Source: Mortierella alpina | Taxonomy: Eukaryota; Mortierellomycota; Mortierellomycetes; Mortierellales; Mortierellaceae | Direction of reading: 5' to 3' | NCBI GenBank assembly: GCA_029449245.1 | Contig: JANATF010000015.1 | Coordinates: forward strand, 248,001-312,000 | Length of the DNA: 64,000 nucleotides | Shown here: piece after piece, positions 31,579-42,950 of the stretch | How positions within the stretch are numbered: position 1 is the first letter of the stretch | Layout: the number at the start of each line of letters is the position of its first letter | Translations under genes and position numbers: made by a program | Notes under the pieces: generated by a model | What the model was told of the DNA's origin: nothing | The model's database searches: none | The model's input: the letters and a program-made list of their open reading frames with translations, nothing else

Positions 31579-34500
31579 ATGGAATTCGTCAACCCGACCA
31601 CCATGACGGTGGTCGCCATCCTTGCTGGAGCTGGCATATTCGCTGTCTACCAAAGCGTTGTTGAACCCAAGACTCGTCAGCAGCGCGCTGTCCTGGCCGA
31701 GCAAGCACAGAAGGAGCTCCTGGAGGAGCACGAGACCGAGGCCAAGCGTGGAAGCAACAAGCAGGCAAAGAAGAAGTAAGTCTCCCCTTGTTTTTTCTTT
31801 TTTTTTCCTGACCCCTCTCCAGCTTTCCCACCTCTCGCTATGCCTTGACCTCCCCTATCATCCCCTCATCAATGCTTAAACCGAGTATACAAGCACATAG
31901 CGCGTGCATGCATAGTGCATATTTCGCCTTTATACTGTTCTGTTGCCATTCTCTCTGTCGCTGACTCTCCGAGTCTCTACACAGAGTAAAGGGGGGGAAG
32001 AGGGGACAGCGGGGACAGCGGGTGTATATACATACAATACATTGTTTTCCCCTCCTTGCCTCGAGATCATCTCCTCCTGCTGGTCGATGACGAGGCGTGC
32101 AGAGTGGTAGCCCTTGGGTAGTAAAGCGGGTGGGATTCGGGACCATGGGCTATCTGAGATGGAATGAAGACAGGCGTCCCGCCGGTGCTGAGTTCTCGTA
32201 TGATGCATTCCCAGCGTTCGGTTCCACAAAGGGAGGAGCGGGAGTCTCTTCCGCCACGTCCGCAATCTTCTGTGCCCTCTGCGGCTGCACGCTGGGAGCA
32301 GACGAGACTGCAGGAATAGGTTCGCTCCACAATTCAGCATTTGTTCTGGCCAATCACTGACGTGCATTCCCACGTTGTTGTTTGTTTGTTCTCTTGTCTC
32401 TGTCTCTGTCGCTGTCCTAGGCCTGTCCAGGCTGTTCGCCCCAAGAAGGCCACCGCTGCCGACGACAAGGAGTCCAGCAGCGCCGCTGTTGACGAAAGAG
32501 TCGTCTCCTCGAACCCCTACGACCTTCTGAATGCCGCTCCCGCCAAGGCTGTGAACAAGAAGGAGTCCAAGAAGGATTTGAAAAAGAAGGCTTCCCCCGT
32601 CACCCCTACTACCACGCCTGCCTCTGTTCCCGTTACTGCTGCTTCGACCAAAGTTGAGGAGCCCGCAAAGCCCGAGACGGCCACCCCTGCCAAGATCTCT
32701 AGCCCCGTTGTCACCCCTGCCACTGCCACTGTTCAAATTGTTCAGGAACCCGATGTCGAGGTGCCCAAGACCTCCAAAAAGTCCAAAAAGGGTGCCAAGA
32801 AGTCTGCCCCAGTCGCTGAGCCTGTCAAGCCCATTGAGTTGGTTAAGGATCCCGAAACAATCAAGGTAGCCGAGCCCGCCAAGGTCACTGAAACTGCTAA
32901 AGTCGTTCAACCCGTCGAGATTGCGGAGCCTGTCAAGGTTATCGTGGAGCAGCCCAAGGTTGTCATTGTAGAGCAGACCATCCCTAACCAGGAATTTGAG
33001 ACCCTCCGCGCCTCGTTGAGAACCAAAGATCAGGAAATTGAGACTGCCCGTGCCCATAACGAGAAGATCAAGGCCCAAGTCCAGGATCTCCAGAAGCAAT
33101 TGGAAGTCAGCGCTGACGTTGTCAAGGCTGCCAAGGCCACCGAGAAACGTGCTCAGTCGATCGACTCCAAGATCGAGTCGCTCAACTTTACAAACTCGTT
33201 GTTGGTCAAGCAGCTCGCTATCGAGAAAGAGACCCTCAAGGCTTCACAGGAGCAAGCCCTCAAGGCCGCAGAGAAGTCTGGCATTGTGGCTGAGCTTGAG
33301 AAGCAGATTCAGGAGCTGCAGCAGAACCGTGCCCATCTTGGAGCTCAATTGGACCGCATGAACGAGATCAACCGGGATTTGCAGCAGCAGGTCGCCCGCG
33401 CCGACAACGACGTCAAGCAGTTGACTCGTAACGTCATGGATGCCGAACACCGCGTCGAGGCCGCTTTGAGAGAGCGTAACGAGATTCACCACAAGTGCTC
33501 CATGATCCTCTCGGAGAAGGATGCCAGAATCTCTACACTTGAGGCCGACTTTAGGTCTTTGGAGGGCGAGCTCGAGAACTCTAAGGTGCAGGTTGAGCAG
33601 TACGCTGAGGCCGTTAGCCATGCGGAGGAGGTCTCTCACAGCCAGGCCGAGACTTTTGAAGGCGAGAAGCACTCGCTGATTGAGGAGATTGATATGCTCC
33701 GAAGCCAAAGCGTCAAGGAATCGGAGAAGGCCGCTGAGAAGCTTGCCGAGAAGGAAGCTGACATCAAGTCTGCCAAGGAGCAATTGAAGAAGAGCCAGGA
33801 CGAGCACAAGACCCAGATTGCCAAGGAGCTGGAGAAGGCTGCTGAGAAGCTTGCCGCCAAGGTTACCGAGAAGGAGGCAGACATCAAGGCCGTGAAGGAG
33901 CAGTTGAAGAAGACCCAGGAAGAGCACAAGACTCTGATCGCCAAGGAGCTCGAGAAGGCTGGCGAGAAGCTTACTGCAACGCTTGCTGAGAAGGAGGCAG
34001 ACATCAAGGCCGTCAAGGAGCAGTTGAAGAAGAGCCAGGACGAGCATAAGACTCAGATTGCCAAGGAGCTGGAGAAGGCTGCTGAGAAGCTCGCCGCCAA
34101 GGTTGCCGAGAAGGAGGCAGACATCAAGGCCGTGAAGGAGCAGTTGAAGAAGACCCAGGAAGAGCACAAGACGCTGTTGAGCAAGCACAAGGAACAGGTC
34201 GCTGCGTTTGCCACCAAGGATTCTGCTTTGACTGTCAAGACCTCGGAGTTATTTGCTGTTACCAAGAAGCTGTCGACTGCTGAGAGCGAGTTGACCAAAT
34301 CTCAGAAGGAGGTCAGCTCCCTCAAGGTCAAGATCACGGAGCTCCAGGGCGCACATACCACAGCCATCTGCACGCAGCAGGACCAGTTTGACCACCTGAC
34401 CAAGGAGCTCGAGACGTCCAACAACCAGATTGCCTCTCTCGTCAAGAAGCAAGAGACCTTGAATGCTCGCATCGTTGAGCTGACGGATCGCTCAGCTGAC

Positions 34501-35262
34501 AACACCAAGAAAGCCGAGGCGCAGTCGAGCGCACTCCAGAAGCGCATCGATGAGTTGCAGAAGGAGGCCACTGCCAAGGAGAGCAGCAGCCAGTCCGTCG
34601 TTGCCGAGAAGGAGGCTTTCAACAAGGTGAAGGAGGCCCTGAAGAAGGAAAAGAAGGATCTTGCTGCGGCGGTCGCCACCAAGACGACTGAGGTTGAGTC
34701 CTTGAGTAAGGAGAAAGTGACGCTCTCTGCGGAGCTGGTCAAGAAGAACGAGGCTGTGGAGACTCTTGCTAAGGAAAAGTCTGGCTTGGTCGCAGAGAAG
34801 GATTCCCTTTCCGCGCAGTTGTTAGCAGCAGTCGAGGCCAAGAAAATTTCTGAGGCCGAGCTGGAGACACTGATTGAGGCTACGGCGGTCAGCAAGTCGG
34901 AACTTGAGGCTGAGCAGGCGCAGCTCTCTGCGCGTGTTGTCGAGTTGGAGAAGGAGCTAAGAGCGGTTCAGTCGACGGCGCAGCAGAAGACTGTCGACAA
35001 CAGCAATGGCACGAATGGTACGAACGGACACAAGACCAACGGTGACAACCATGGCAGCAACGGTGAGAGCGGCCACAGCGGCAACAACAGTGCTGAGGAG
35101 GCCGAGGAAGGCGAGACGGATGTCAAGGAGACGAGCGGCGAGAAGAAGAAGAAGAAGAAGAAGAAGAACAAGAAGTCAGCAGCGGCCACTGCTGCCACGG
35201 TTGCTGCAGCCGCGGAGGTGGATGTGCAGGAGAAGGAGGGTGTTGCTGTCGCGACGTTTTAA
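31579..35262 (+). CDS. ER-type membrane-anchored long coiled-coil protein
   Basis: Exons 31579-31775 and 32421-35262, 1012 aa. The first exon encodes a short lumenal end and one membrane segment (about 8-25, TMTVVAILAGAGIFAVYQSV), then a charged Lys/Glu stretch. Exon 2 begins with a Lys/Ala/Pro/Val-rich spacer with KESKKDLKKK. A coiled coil of about 700 residues follows, then a Gly/Asn-rich tail and a Lys11-type basic cluster. Four 40-residue repeats (EKEADIKAVKEQLKK-type) lie near plus 33751-34170. This shape resembles ribosome-binding protein p180/kinectin-like ER proteins; homology is weak because coiled coils look alike. The intron (31776-32420, 645 nt) is several times longer than others in this window. 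Confidence 0.75.
33751..34170 (+). repeat. 120-bp coding repeat, four copies
   Basis: The segment encoding EKEADIK recurs at 33751, 33871, 33991 and 34111. Copies 1 and 3 share SQDEHKTQ, copies 2 and 4 share TQEEHKTL, so a 240-bp pair appears to have been duplicated. The unit is exactly 40 codons, so the frame and heptad register are kept. Confidence 0.9.
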
Positions 35263-35706
35263 GGCGGGAGGCAATAGCCGTGGTTGCTAGGGTGGGGTTG
35301 TCTTTATTCGCATGGCATTTTATCTTATTTCGATCTTTAGTATTCAACCGCAATATACTCTTGCTACGAGACGAAGAAGGGGCACACGCCCTTGTCATCA
35401 GAAACGGTGGTTGGCTGCCGGGCGCGCGTTTGTCTGGGCCAGTTAGAATGTGCTCTGGCGTGAGGGTGAGACACTTGTAGGATCAAAAAATATTTTTTTT
35501 GATTTGGGTGGGCCAGTCCCTCCTTTTTTTTGGCGCTTCGGCACGAGGGTTCGAAGTTCCGTCACGCCTCTCTCCTCTCCTCTCCTACCTTCATATATCA
35601 CACAAACCAACACACCCTGCCTGGCCATCTTCCCAGCAGTTCTCTCACGCTCCATTACACTGCTCCCTTCCCTTCGTCCTTACCACATCAAACACCTTGA
35701 GCGAGC

Positions 35707-37662
35707 ATGTCAAACGACCAGCGGGTCCCAGCACACCCACATGCCATCGACGACGAAAAGCTCGATTTTATCGAGTCGCAGCCTCCGAGCGACGAGGACG
35801 AGGACGAGGACGTAATCGACGAGTCATCCTATTCTCGAAGGCAACAACAACAGCAGCAGCAACCGTATTCAGAAAAACAGGACCAGGACTTCAAATCACC
35901 CTCGATCCGCTCTCAGACCTCAGACGACTCCGGACGGTCGTACCATGGCCGGTTCCCACTTTATCATCAACACAAGGCCCGATTCCAGCACCTGTTGGCA
36001 TTTGCAGTTTCCACAGGTCTCTTCATTCCAGCAGCAGTGATCCATAAGGAAGGCAATTTGTTGGTGCTCTCACTTCTCTATGCCGCGATCGTGTGGTGGT
36101 TGATCGTGCGGAATCTTCCCAAAGATACGATTGCAGGGCCAATCAGCAGGGTGTGGAACGGAGGCGCAAGGCTGATTGGAAAGTTGCCGCCGCTGATGGT
36201 GAAGGTCTTTGGGTATGGTCTACCGCCTCTGGCCCTGCTGTTGACCGCTGCGCTGAGGCCGGACGATGCCAATGGCACGAGAGGTCAGAGACTGATTAGC
36301 TGTCTGGGGCTTGTTGTACTGTTGCTCATCACCGTTTCCAGCTCTCGGGTAGGTTCGATGACTAGTGTCCATGATGACATGCTGAAAGAATGATGTGTAT
36401 GTGCATCACCCTCCCTGCACCACTCCTCTATCAGGGCGTGTGCACGGACGAATCGAACCTTAAAAATGTGCACTCACCCATTTATGTTTTGTTTGCAGAA
36501 CTTCAAAGCCATTTCATGGAAGATTGTATGGACGGGCATCTTCATGCAGTACATTCTAGGAGTCCTCATCATCCGCTGGATCGTCGGCTACAACATCTTC
36601 CAATTTATTGCTGAGCAAGCTAAAAACTTTCTCTCCTATGCAGCCGAGGGACGAGAGTTCATCTTTGGCCCCAACTCCGTCACAGTTAATGATCAGGTCT
36701 GGCATTTTGCATCCTCGTTTGCAGTGTCAGTCTTGCCGGCCATCATCCTGTTTGCCGCTGTCATCCAATGCCTGTATTTCTACAACATTGTCCAGTCTGT
36801 CGTCGCAGGGATGGCCAAGGTCGTCATCCACATCATCGACATTTCCGGAGTTGAGTGTGTTGCCGCTTGTGCCGCACCCTTTGTTGGCATGTCGGAGGCG
36901 TCCATGTTGGTCGGTCCGTTCGTGTCGGAGATGACCGAGGCCGAGCTCCACCAGGTGTTGACCTCAGGGTTTGCGACCATCTCTGGATCTGTGTTTCTGG
37001 GATTATTGACGTTTGGAGCGGATGCGACGGCCTTGTTGACGTGCTGCATGATGTCTGTGCCCTGTGCGATTGTCATCTCCAAAATCCGGTTTCCAGAGGA
37101 GGAAATCCCGCTCACTAAAGGAACCGCCGTCGCCCCCGCCTACAAGGACCGCGAGTCGAATGCCATCCATGCCATATCCAACGGCGCCATCTTTGGCATC
37201 AAGCTTTGCATCGTCATTATTGCGGTTTTGCTGGCAGTCATTTCGCTTTTGGGTTTGGCGAACGGTTTTTTGGGTTGGATATTTCACTTTTATGGGGTCG
37301 AAATCTCGATTGAACGGATCGCATCCTGGGTGTTGTTTCCACTTGCCTGGCTGATAGGTGTTCCAACCTCGGATCTGATGGCATCGGCTGAGGCTATGGG
37401 TATCAAGTTTATTTTGAACGAGTTTGCAGCATTTGCGTCGTTTACCAAAATTCAAGACCAGTTGCATCCGAGGACAAAGCTGCTGACGACGTATGCGATG
37501 GCGTCGTTTGCCAACATCGGAAGCATCGGCACTCAGATCTCACTGTTTTTGACGCTGGCGCCGGATCGTGCGGATGCGATCTCGCGGTTGTCCTTGTCGG
37601 CTTGTTTATGTGGAGCGGTGTCGACGTTGATCTCGGCTTGCATTGCCGGTATTGTGTCTTGA
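35707..37662 (+). CDS. Concentrative nucleoside transporter (CNT/SLC28 family)
   Basis: Exons 35707-36348 and 36499-37662, phase 0, 601 aa. The cytosolic N-terminus (about 1-95) is acidic, with a poly-Gln run. The transporter body follows: two membrane helices, then the family's Nucleos_tra2_N, gate and C-terminal domains. Characteristic stretches include SFAVSVLPAIILFAAVIQCLYF (cut here), GMAKVVIHIIDISGVEC, APFVGMSEASMLVGPFV, LTSGFATISGSVFLG, TYAMASFANIGSIGTQI and a final LISACIAGIVS. The family couples nucleoside uptake to Na+ or H+. Plasma-membrane uptake is the expected role. Fungi have CNT genes only patchily, as far as I know. Confidence 0.9.
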
Positions 37663-37752
37663 GTATTTATAAATATGGATATATACATACAGTACTCCAA
37701 AAAAAAATGATAAAATTCGAGGCGTTAAAGTCTGACAACTACCCTGAGCTAC

Positions 37753-38158
37753 TCATCGAGAATTAACCCCAGTGATGTCAACCCAATCGTTTGGTTCTCC
37801 ACCATCCTCGACAATAAGTGGGTCATCAAAGTTGCCCATGACCAATGTGTCTGCGTACTGAGTAGGCGTATTTCCCCAAATTGTGGACCAAGCTTCCTCC
37901 AACTCGAAATAGAAAAGGCAAATATCCGTGATGACCTTCCTCCACTTGTCCCCGTCAGTATGCAGTACTACCTTATCCTGATTCAACACGTTTGGCGTCT
38001 ACTATTTTTAATAGAGACCTCATCTTGGCGATCTTGTTTTTTATCTGCCCAGCGTCGATGACATTGTAGATACAAGTCTTGAAATTTTGGGCAATTTTGT
38101 AGTCAACCTTGGCCTCTAGAGTTTGTCGAACCGTGCTGTCTCTCTGGAACTTCGTCAC
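37753..38158 (-). pseudogene. Gene fragment with frameshift
   Basis: Two overlapping minus-strand frames form one protein-like run. TVRQTLEAKVDYKIAQNFKT and onward to KIVDAKRV (38158-37985) continues, one base shifted, as LNQDKVVLHTDGDKWRKVIT through WSTIWGNTPTQYADTLV to a stop at 37753. No intron of realistic size fits at the junction (about 37985). Family not recognised. Confidence 0.4.
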
Positions 38159-39309
38159 AAGTTAGTTGGTTGAGTCGGAAGGTACGATTGAGGATCACTC
38201 GCGCAAGCTGGCTGTGAAAAGGAATCCCTGGTTGGTGCCGTCGTTGAAAACCAGCCGGGGACAGGAACGCCGTCGAAGAAGAAAGAACGTATTGCTGTCA
38301 AGGTAATGTGGTCTATGTCACCTACTCCAGCGAATGGAAGTGGGAGTGAGAGAGAGCGAAGGTTGGATACTTCTGATCTCTTCTGATCACTTTACCGTTG
38401 CACCGTTGTTCTGTTTCACTGGCGACTCCAAGGCGCACGGCTTTTGAGAGTGCGATACCATGAATAAAGATGCATCCTGCTCTTATCCTTCTTGCTTTAA
38501 CCATCGAGAACTCAGCCGCATTCACCCTCACACTCTCTCCCTCCGTGCCATCTATCAAAGCCTCTCTTCTATCCATCACTCTCCCGGGGCGAGAAAAAGA
38601 TGAGGAAAGTTCACCAGCGCGCCTGCACCGTCGCCATCCTCAACGAATTTCGCACAAAGTTTTTGGAACTTCTGCCATGGAGCGGTCGACCTCGCCCGAG
38701 GAGACTTTAAGTACGGGAATATTATCATTAGGAGAGTGAACGGCACCGTGACTGCACTAACCCTGGATGCGTGTCATCCCGCTGCGGATATACGATGAAG
38801 GCCCGAGATCCTCATTCGGCTCTGGCGATTCTTATGTCAGGCATCCTCGTCTTTTTACGATCACTGGCAAGACTACCACTTGGGGTTTTCTCGCAAAACC
38901 CAGACATAAACAACGCCGGGCTATCTACTGGATCAAACCCGCTACCCACATCCACGCGGATGAAAGAGAGGCTCCTCCACGTGAGGTTTATGTAAGTCGA
39001 GTATAAGTTGTGGTAGCTTGCACTTTTTTATGAAAGGCACAATGGCGAGCAGATGAGCCGGATGTTGTCCTCGTTGCAAGGCGATTAAGGATGCGGTCGT
39101 TCCGATGGGACTTTTTATATGCCACAAATCTGTTGGGAGTTACGACTGGAGCGATAGCCAGATGTGTTTGAGGATGCATTTGATCTCATTCTTTCGTTTT
39201 GCGCTAAGATAAAGTAGTACAAGAAAAAAATGCGCAGGGATTGGATGTCTTTATTGGTGAGATGGATAGATGGAAAAGGAGGGAAAGGTAGTGGTGGAAG
39301 GAGGGAGCT
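38159..39309. other. Gene-poor region
   Basis: Short frames only; none recognised. Confidence 0.35.
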
Positions 39310-39714
39310 TTACAAAAGTCGCAAGAACACATTCAGCTGCAAATCTTTAGCCGCTGCTCGGTCGAACTGGCGGTTATTCTTCGTATACTTTTTAAAGTCC
39401 CTGAAGGAATCGAAGTACTTGTAATTGCCCTCGACAATGTCCCAAATGTTGATATACTTCGTGCAAAGCAACTTTTTGCACTGAGTAATGGTGCCAGGTA
39501 CCTGATTGAACAACTTTTGACACAGATCCTGAAAATGCTCTAGCTTATCGAACTGGGCATTCACATCGTGCATGACCTGCAGGTGGAACTGGGCTCGCTC
39601 CCTGGACCGTCTCCCTTCCTGCCAGCCCCGGCTCCTCGCCAGCCGCCTAAATGCATTTCTCAAGTGCTCGCCCCGCCTTACCGAGAACTCTGGAAACTGT
39701 GCAAAGTAATTCAT
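39310..39714 (-). CDS. Small conserved fungal-domain protein of unknown function
   Basis: 134 aa from the ATG at 39714. The pattern (NYFAQFPEF..., a central LEHFQDLCQKL, then TQCKKLLCTKYINIWDIVE, FRDFKKYTKNNRQFDRAAAK and a Leu-rich end) matches a short helical domain I have seen repeatedly at the ends of fungal proteins, without a name I can give. The key Cys-Lys-Lys and Asn-Ile-Trp-Asp core and the Phe..AAAK end are present. It may be complete or the last exon of a larger gene; an upstream minus-strand frame (40243-39980, with LPRFGGNELRKVATRYQNML) could be a fragment of the same locus. Confidence 0.5.
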   Translation of the reverse strand: MNYFAQFPEFSVRRGEHLRNAFRRLARSRGWQEGRRSRERAQFHLQVMHDVNAQFDKLEHFQDLCQKLFNQVPGTITQCKKLLCTKYINIWDIVEGNYKYFDSFRDFKKYTKNNRQFDRAAAKDLQLNVFLRLL

Positions 39715-41026
39715 GGCTATGACCCTGAAGATGTGCTGTGAGGGATGAATGCGTCGACTGACTGAATATTTTCGGAGCTGCCGAAAATAATTTGTAGAAG
39801 AGTACAGCGCCGTGGAGGTCCTGGAGAGTCAGCAGTGTGTGGTACAATGGAAGAAGGGAGCGAGAGTTGAGAAAAGTTTCCATAGCGTGATTGGTAAACA
39901 TTTTTTAAGATCCAACGGCCTGTGATCCACACGACACATAGTTTGACCCAAGGTTTGACCCAAGTTTTTCTTTACTGAGTCAAATCGTTGACCAAAGCAT
40001 TGTGTTCTCTGTCCCTGAGGTACCTCTACTGAAGTGGATGGCGAAGAAATTTGCTGCGGACAAAAAGAACACAGGACCGTAGTTGAAAAAACCAAGCATA
40101 TTCTGGTAGCGAGTTGCTACTTTACGTAATTCGTTTCCTCCAAATCGAGGTAAGGCAGAGTAGTATATCACCCACCCCAAGTGGACATTATATGTCTCAG
40201 GAAACAGATCACCAAGTTCATACATACATGCCATGGGTTTCATGGGCGGAATAAGGAACAGCTAAATACATCTTTTCACAACCAGCAGACCTGAATGACC
40301 ACGTGCTTTGAGCTTGATAAATAGAAAATCATGTTTGTGTGGTCTGCCAAGTAACGTCTCCTTCTGGGAACGTAATGTAGCCGTTGGCAGTATTGTCTCA
40401 TTGCACATTTAGTGCCAGAGTCTTTGATGTAAAATGAGCTAGTATGCTCTTTGACAACATGGACTACAGACTACAAAGTGACGCGGGTGACGCGTTCCTC
40501 ATTGGCCATTTGATTTTGGTTCGATCGTCCATCTGAAATACGCCCTCCCCAATGTCTTGTTTGAGCGACTGCGTTACCTAATACATCCGTACATCCGTGT
40601 ATGGCTCTTTGTCCATGAATGAAAAAAACAGGGGTTTCCTTGCTGCTTGGTCTCATTGTTTATGAATGGCCGACTACTGCTATGCGGACTGAGTTGCCTC
40701 TGTCGACATGGTGCCGTGGAATTATGGCAATTCCCCTGTTAATCCTAGCTGCGAAAATACAATATCTGCCGGGAGATGCGCGCTAACTGACAGAAATCGC
40801 GAAGCGGGGCTATAGATCGTTCAATCCATGAGTCCATAGACGCTTCGTAAGATATACATGGGATGAAAATAGCTCTGGACGCGGTTAAATGTGCTATATC
40901 CTGGATAATCGCTTCCAGTACAACTTTGATGGCTTTAACAAACCCTTGCTTCATCTCTCATGTTTTGATTCTCCTCACAAAGAGAACCCGTGTATTTGGT
41001 ATTGATGATGCTCGAACAAGTAGGTT
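39715..41026. other. Gene-poor region
   Basis: Apart from a possible minus-strand fragment at 39980-40243, no gene, RNA or repeat is supported. Confidence 0.35.
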
Positions 41027-41269
41027 CTAGCAGGTGCCTAGTTCTTCGCACGTGCATGGGATATTGGCGCTGAAGACTGTACTAGGACACTTGCAGTCAA
41101 AGACGTTGTGCTTTTCGTCACAATAACGTTCAAAATTGGGAGTGCCGATGCCAAAAAAACTAACCGAACAGGCACCACTGCAAGATGTCACCTTGTGCTT
41201 TAGGCAGTCTTCATCGGTCTCACAGGTGAGGGCACTACCAAGAGGTTTGAGCGCGTTGTACTGTACAGA
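41027..41269 (-). CDS. Terminal exon of a 10-Cys small secreted-type protein
   Basis: An 81-codon open stretch on the minus strand, starting after a good acceptor (CTTACTCACCTACCATTCAG, exon from 41269) and ending at a stop at 41027. It has no start codon of its own. The peptide holds ten Cys in about 70 residues: LTC, DEDC, TSC, GAC, RYC, FDC, KC, IPC, TC, GTC. The spacing (C-x5-C-x7-C-x3-C-x15-C-x8-C-x1-C-x10-C-x1-C-x5-C) suggests an extracellular, disulfide-rich fold. The first exon should bring a signal peptide. A hydrophobic ATG stretch at about 41519-41480 (MYFLPVLAF) is one candidate, but I could not find a clean join. Family unknown; could be an effector-like or wall protein. Confidence 0.5.
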   Translation of the reverse strand, partial: SVQYNALKPLGSALTCETDEDCLKHKVTSCSGACSVSFFGIGTPNFERYCDEKHNVFDCKCPSTVFSANIPCTCEELGTC

Positions 41270-41789
41270 CTGAATGGTAGGTGAGTAAGTGAGTGAGGAC
41301 AGATATTATGCGCAGAGCCTTGATGAAGCTTCAGAATGACACATCTGGTAGAGCCTACAGTAAGAACTTCAGTCTAAGGAGACCTTAGAATTCGGCATTA
41401 TATGCTCGGTCTGATCTAATTACTCAATTGAAAGAAGTAAACTGTAGCGCAAAAGTCAGATTGTAGAATCCACTGGGCGAATGGCGGATGAAAGCTAGAA
41501 CTGGCAAGAAATACATTATGGGTCACCGTTCAACAGAATTTGCACTAAAGTGTGTCTTGGTGACAATTTCTGAGTTGCAGACTTCTGAATGATACTTTTG
41601 GAATAAAGGCGCAGAGATGCCCTTGACTGACGTTTAAACACTTCCGGGTGAGTGAACAGTGTGGTATGCTAGTTTCCCTCTCAATGGTCAAACGAGGCAA
41701 CGACCAGCGAACAGAGGAATAGCGAGCGTTGCACCAGTCAGGTCATTGCGATGTTTCCCCAACCTTCTTAGTACTGATTCGCCGCTCAC
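41270..41789. other. Upstream of the 10-Cys exon
   Basis: May contain the first exon(s) of the Cys-rich gene on the minus strand. Nothing else supported. Confidence 0.3.
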
Positions 41790-42020
41790 TTAGGTCTCCG
41801 AGTATACGAGGTCTTGGAACATCGAGTAAACACGTGGTGCTAGGTCAGGGGGGACATGGGTTGGAATCAAAGAATCGATTCACAAGTTTGAATTTGTATC
41901 TCTTCTCTATTCATTTGTGGTACCCCTCTTCCCTTCTCGCATCGCTGGGAGTACGGGCAAAGGCTCATTCTACAGTAGCAGTAGAACGAACGACCTAGCA
42001 GAAGGATTCAGTAACATAAC
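41790..42020 (+). repeat. Dispersed repeat, copy 1 (about 230 bp)
   Basis: Starts near TCTCCGAGTATACGAGGTCT and ends near AGCAGAAGGATTCAGTAACA. The same segment recurs, diverged, at about 42722-42950. Shared blocks include GAGTAAACACGTGGTG, GAATTTGTATC, TTCTCTATT and GAACGACCTAGCAGAAGGAT. No coding capacity or RNA family recognised. Confidence 0.8.
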
Positions 42021-42103
42021 TGTGCAATCAGTCTCCGTGAGCAACCTAACAGCGCAGTTTTCCCATTCATAGATTGAGATTAATATGAGTGTACCATAGG
42101 GGC

Positions 42104-42121
42104 GGGGGGGGGGGGGGGGGG
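42104..42121. repeat. Poly-G run (18 G)
   Basis: An uninterrupted run of 18 G, preceded by GGGGC and followed by GTTTTTTT. Length in the assembly may be unreliable. Confidence 0.9.
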
Positions 42122-42141
42122 TGTTTTTTTAAAGGTTAAAG

Positions 42142-42658
42142 AAGGGTGATAACATTTGAGTTGCCTGTCCACTTATGGTCCAACCCTTAACTTTGATCCA
42201 CTCAAATTGCATGGAAACCCCCCCTGTGTAGTAAAAGTTTTCCACTCAAATCAACATTTTCGACCCATCGTTCCAAATCATCCTCTTCGCCTTATTCACT
42301 TGTATAAGCAAGTAGCTCGGTGTCTACATTCTTCTCCTCTTCTGTTCTAAGAACAGCCTCGCTGATACATGCGCGATTGAAGTGGTAGAACCATACAAAG
42401 CTATGATCGCGCCCACAATCACGGCTGAGTAAGATCTTCCGTACCCCATTGCAAAGGGCCACCACATCCACTGCGAACAGTGGGTAACGTTCAGCATGTT
42501 TGTAGGAGTGTCAGAGGCACAACGGCTGAGGCAAGGAAGAATTCGGAAAATGTTGATTTGAGTGGACAACTTTTACTACGCAGGGGGGTTTCCATGCAGT
42601 TTGAGTGGACCAATTAAGGGACCATGAGTGGACAGGCAACTCAAATGTTATCACCCTT
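42142..42658. mobile_element. 517-bp MITE with about 115-bp terminal inverted repeats
   Basis: The left end (42142-42261) and the reverse complement of the right end (42546-42658) match over about 115 bp with few differences. Both start AAGGGTGATAACATTTGAGT, followed by TGCCTGTCCACT, a CATGGAAACCCCCCCTG-type block and GTAAAAGTT.TCCACTCAAAT. The flanks show a repeat of AAAG (42138-42141 and 42659-42662), which extends to TTAAAG if the element's terminal bases are counted; this is the likely target-site duplication. The 285-bp core holds no transposase and no convincing gene. It is therefore a non-autonomous DNA transposon. Superfamily is not assigned. Confidence 0.85.
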
Positions 42659-42721
42659 AAAGAATACAGCTGTGGCGTAATTTGAGAAAACGTGTTGTAT
42701 TTGGAGGTACGTGGTCCCCTC

Positions 42722-42950
42722 TCACGTCCGTCTCAGAGTCCACGAGGTCTTGGAATACGAGTAAACACGTGGTGATAGAACAGGGAGACATGGTTTGGAA
42801 TCAAAAAGGGAATCGATCCACATGCTTGAATTTGTATCCCTTCTCTATTTATTTGTGGTACCCCACTTCTCGTATCGTTGGGAAGTACGGGCAAAGGCTC
42901 ATTCTAGCATTAGAACGAACGACCTAGCAGAAGGATTCAGTAATATAAAC
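42722..42950 (+). repeat. Dispersed repeat, copy 2
   Basis: Diverged copy of 41790-42020. Downstream, AAAGAATACAGC...GTGGCGTA at about 42955 repeats sequence found at 42659-42680, just right of the MITE. So the duplicated unit is longer than the best-conserved block. Confidence 0.75.

Noticed and set aside
31930-34298. Minus-strand Leu/Gly- and Ser/Ala-rich frames opposite the coiled-coil gene
   Set aside because: Mirror of the repetitive Lys/Glu/Ala codons on the plus strand.
35530-35560. GGTTCGAA sequence resembling a tRNA B box
   Set aside because: No A box, acceptor stem or anticodon arm around it.
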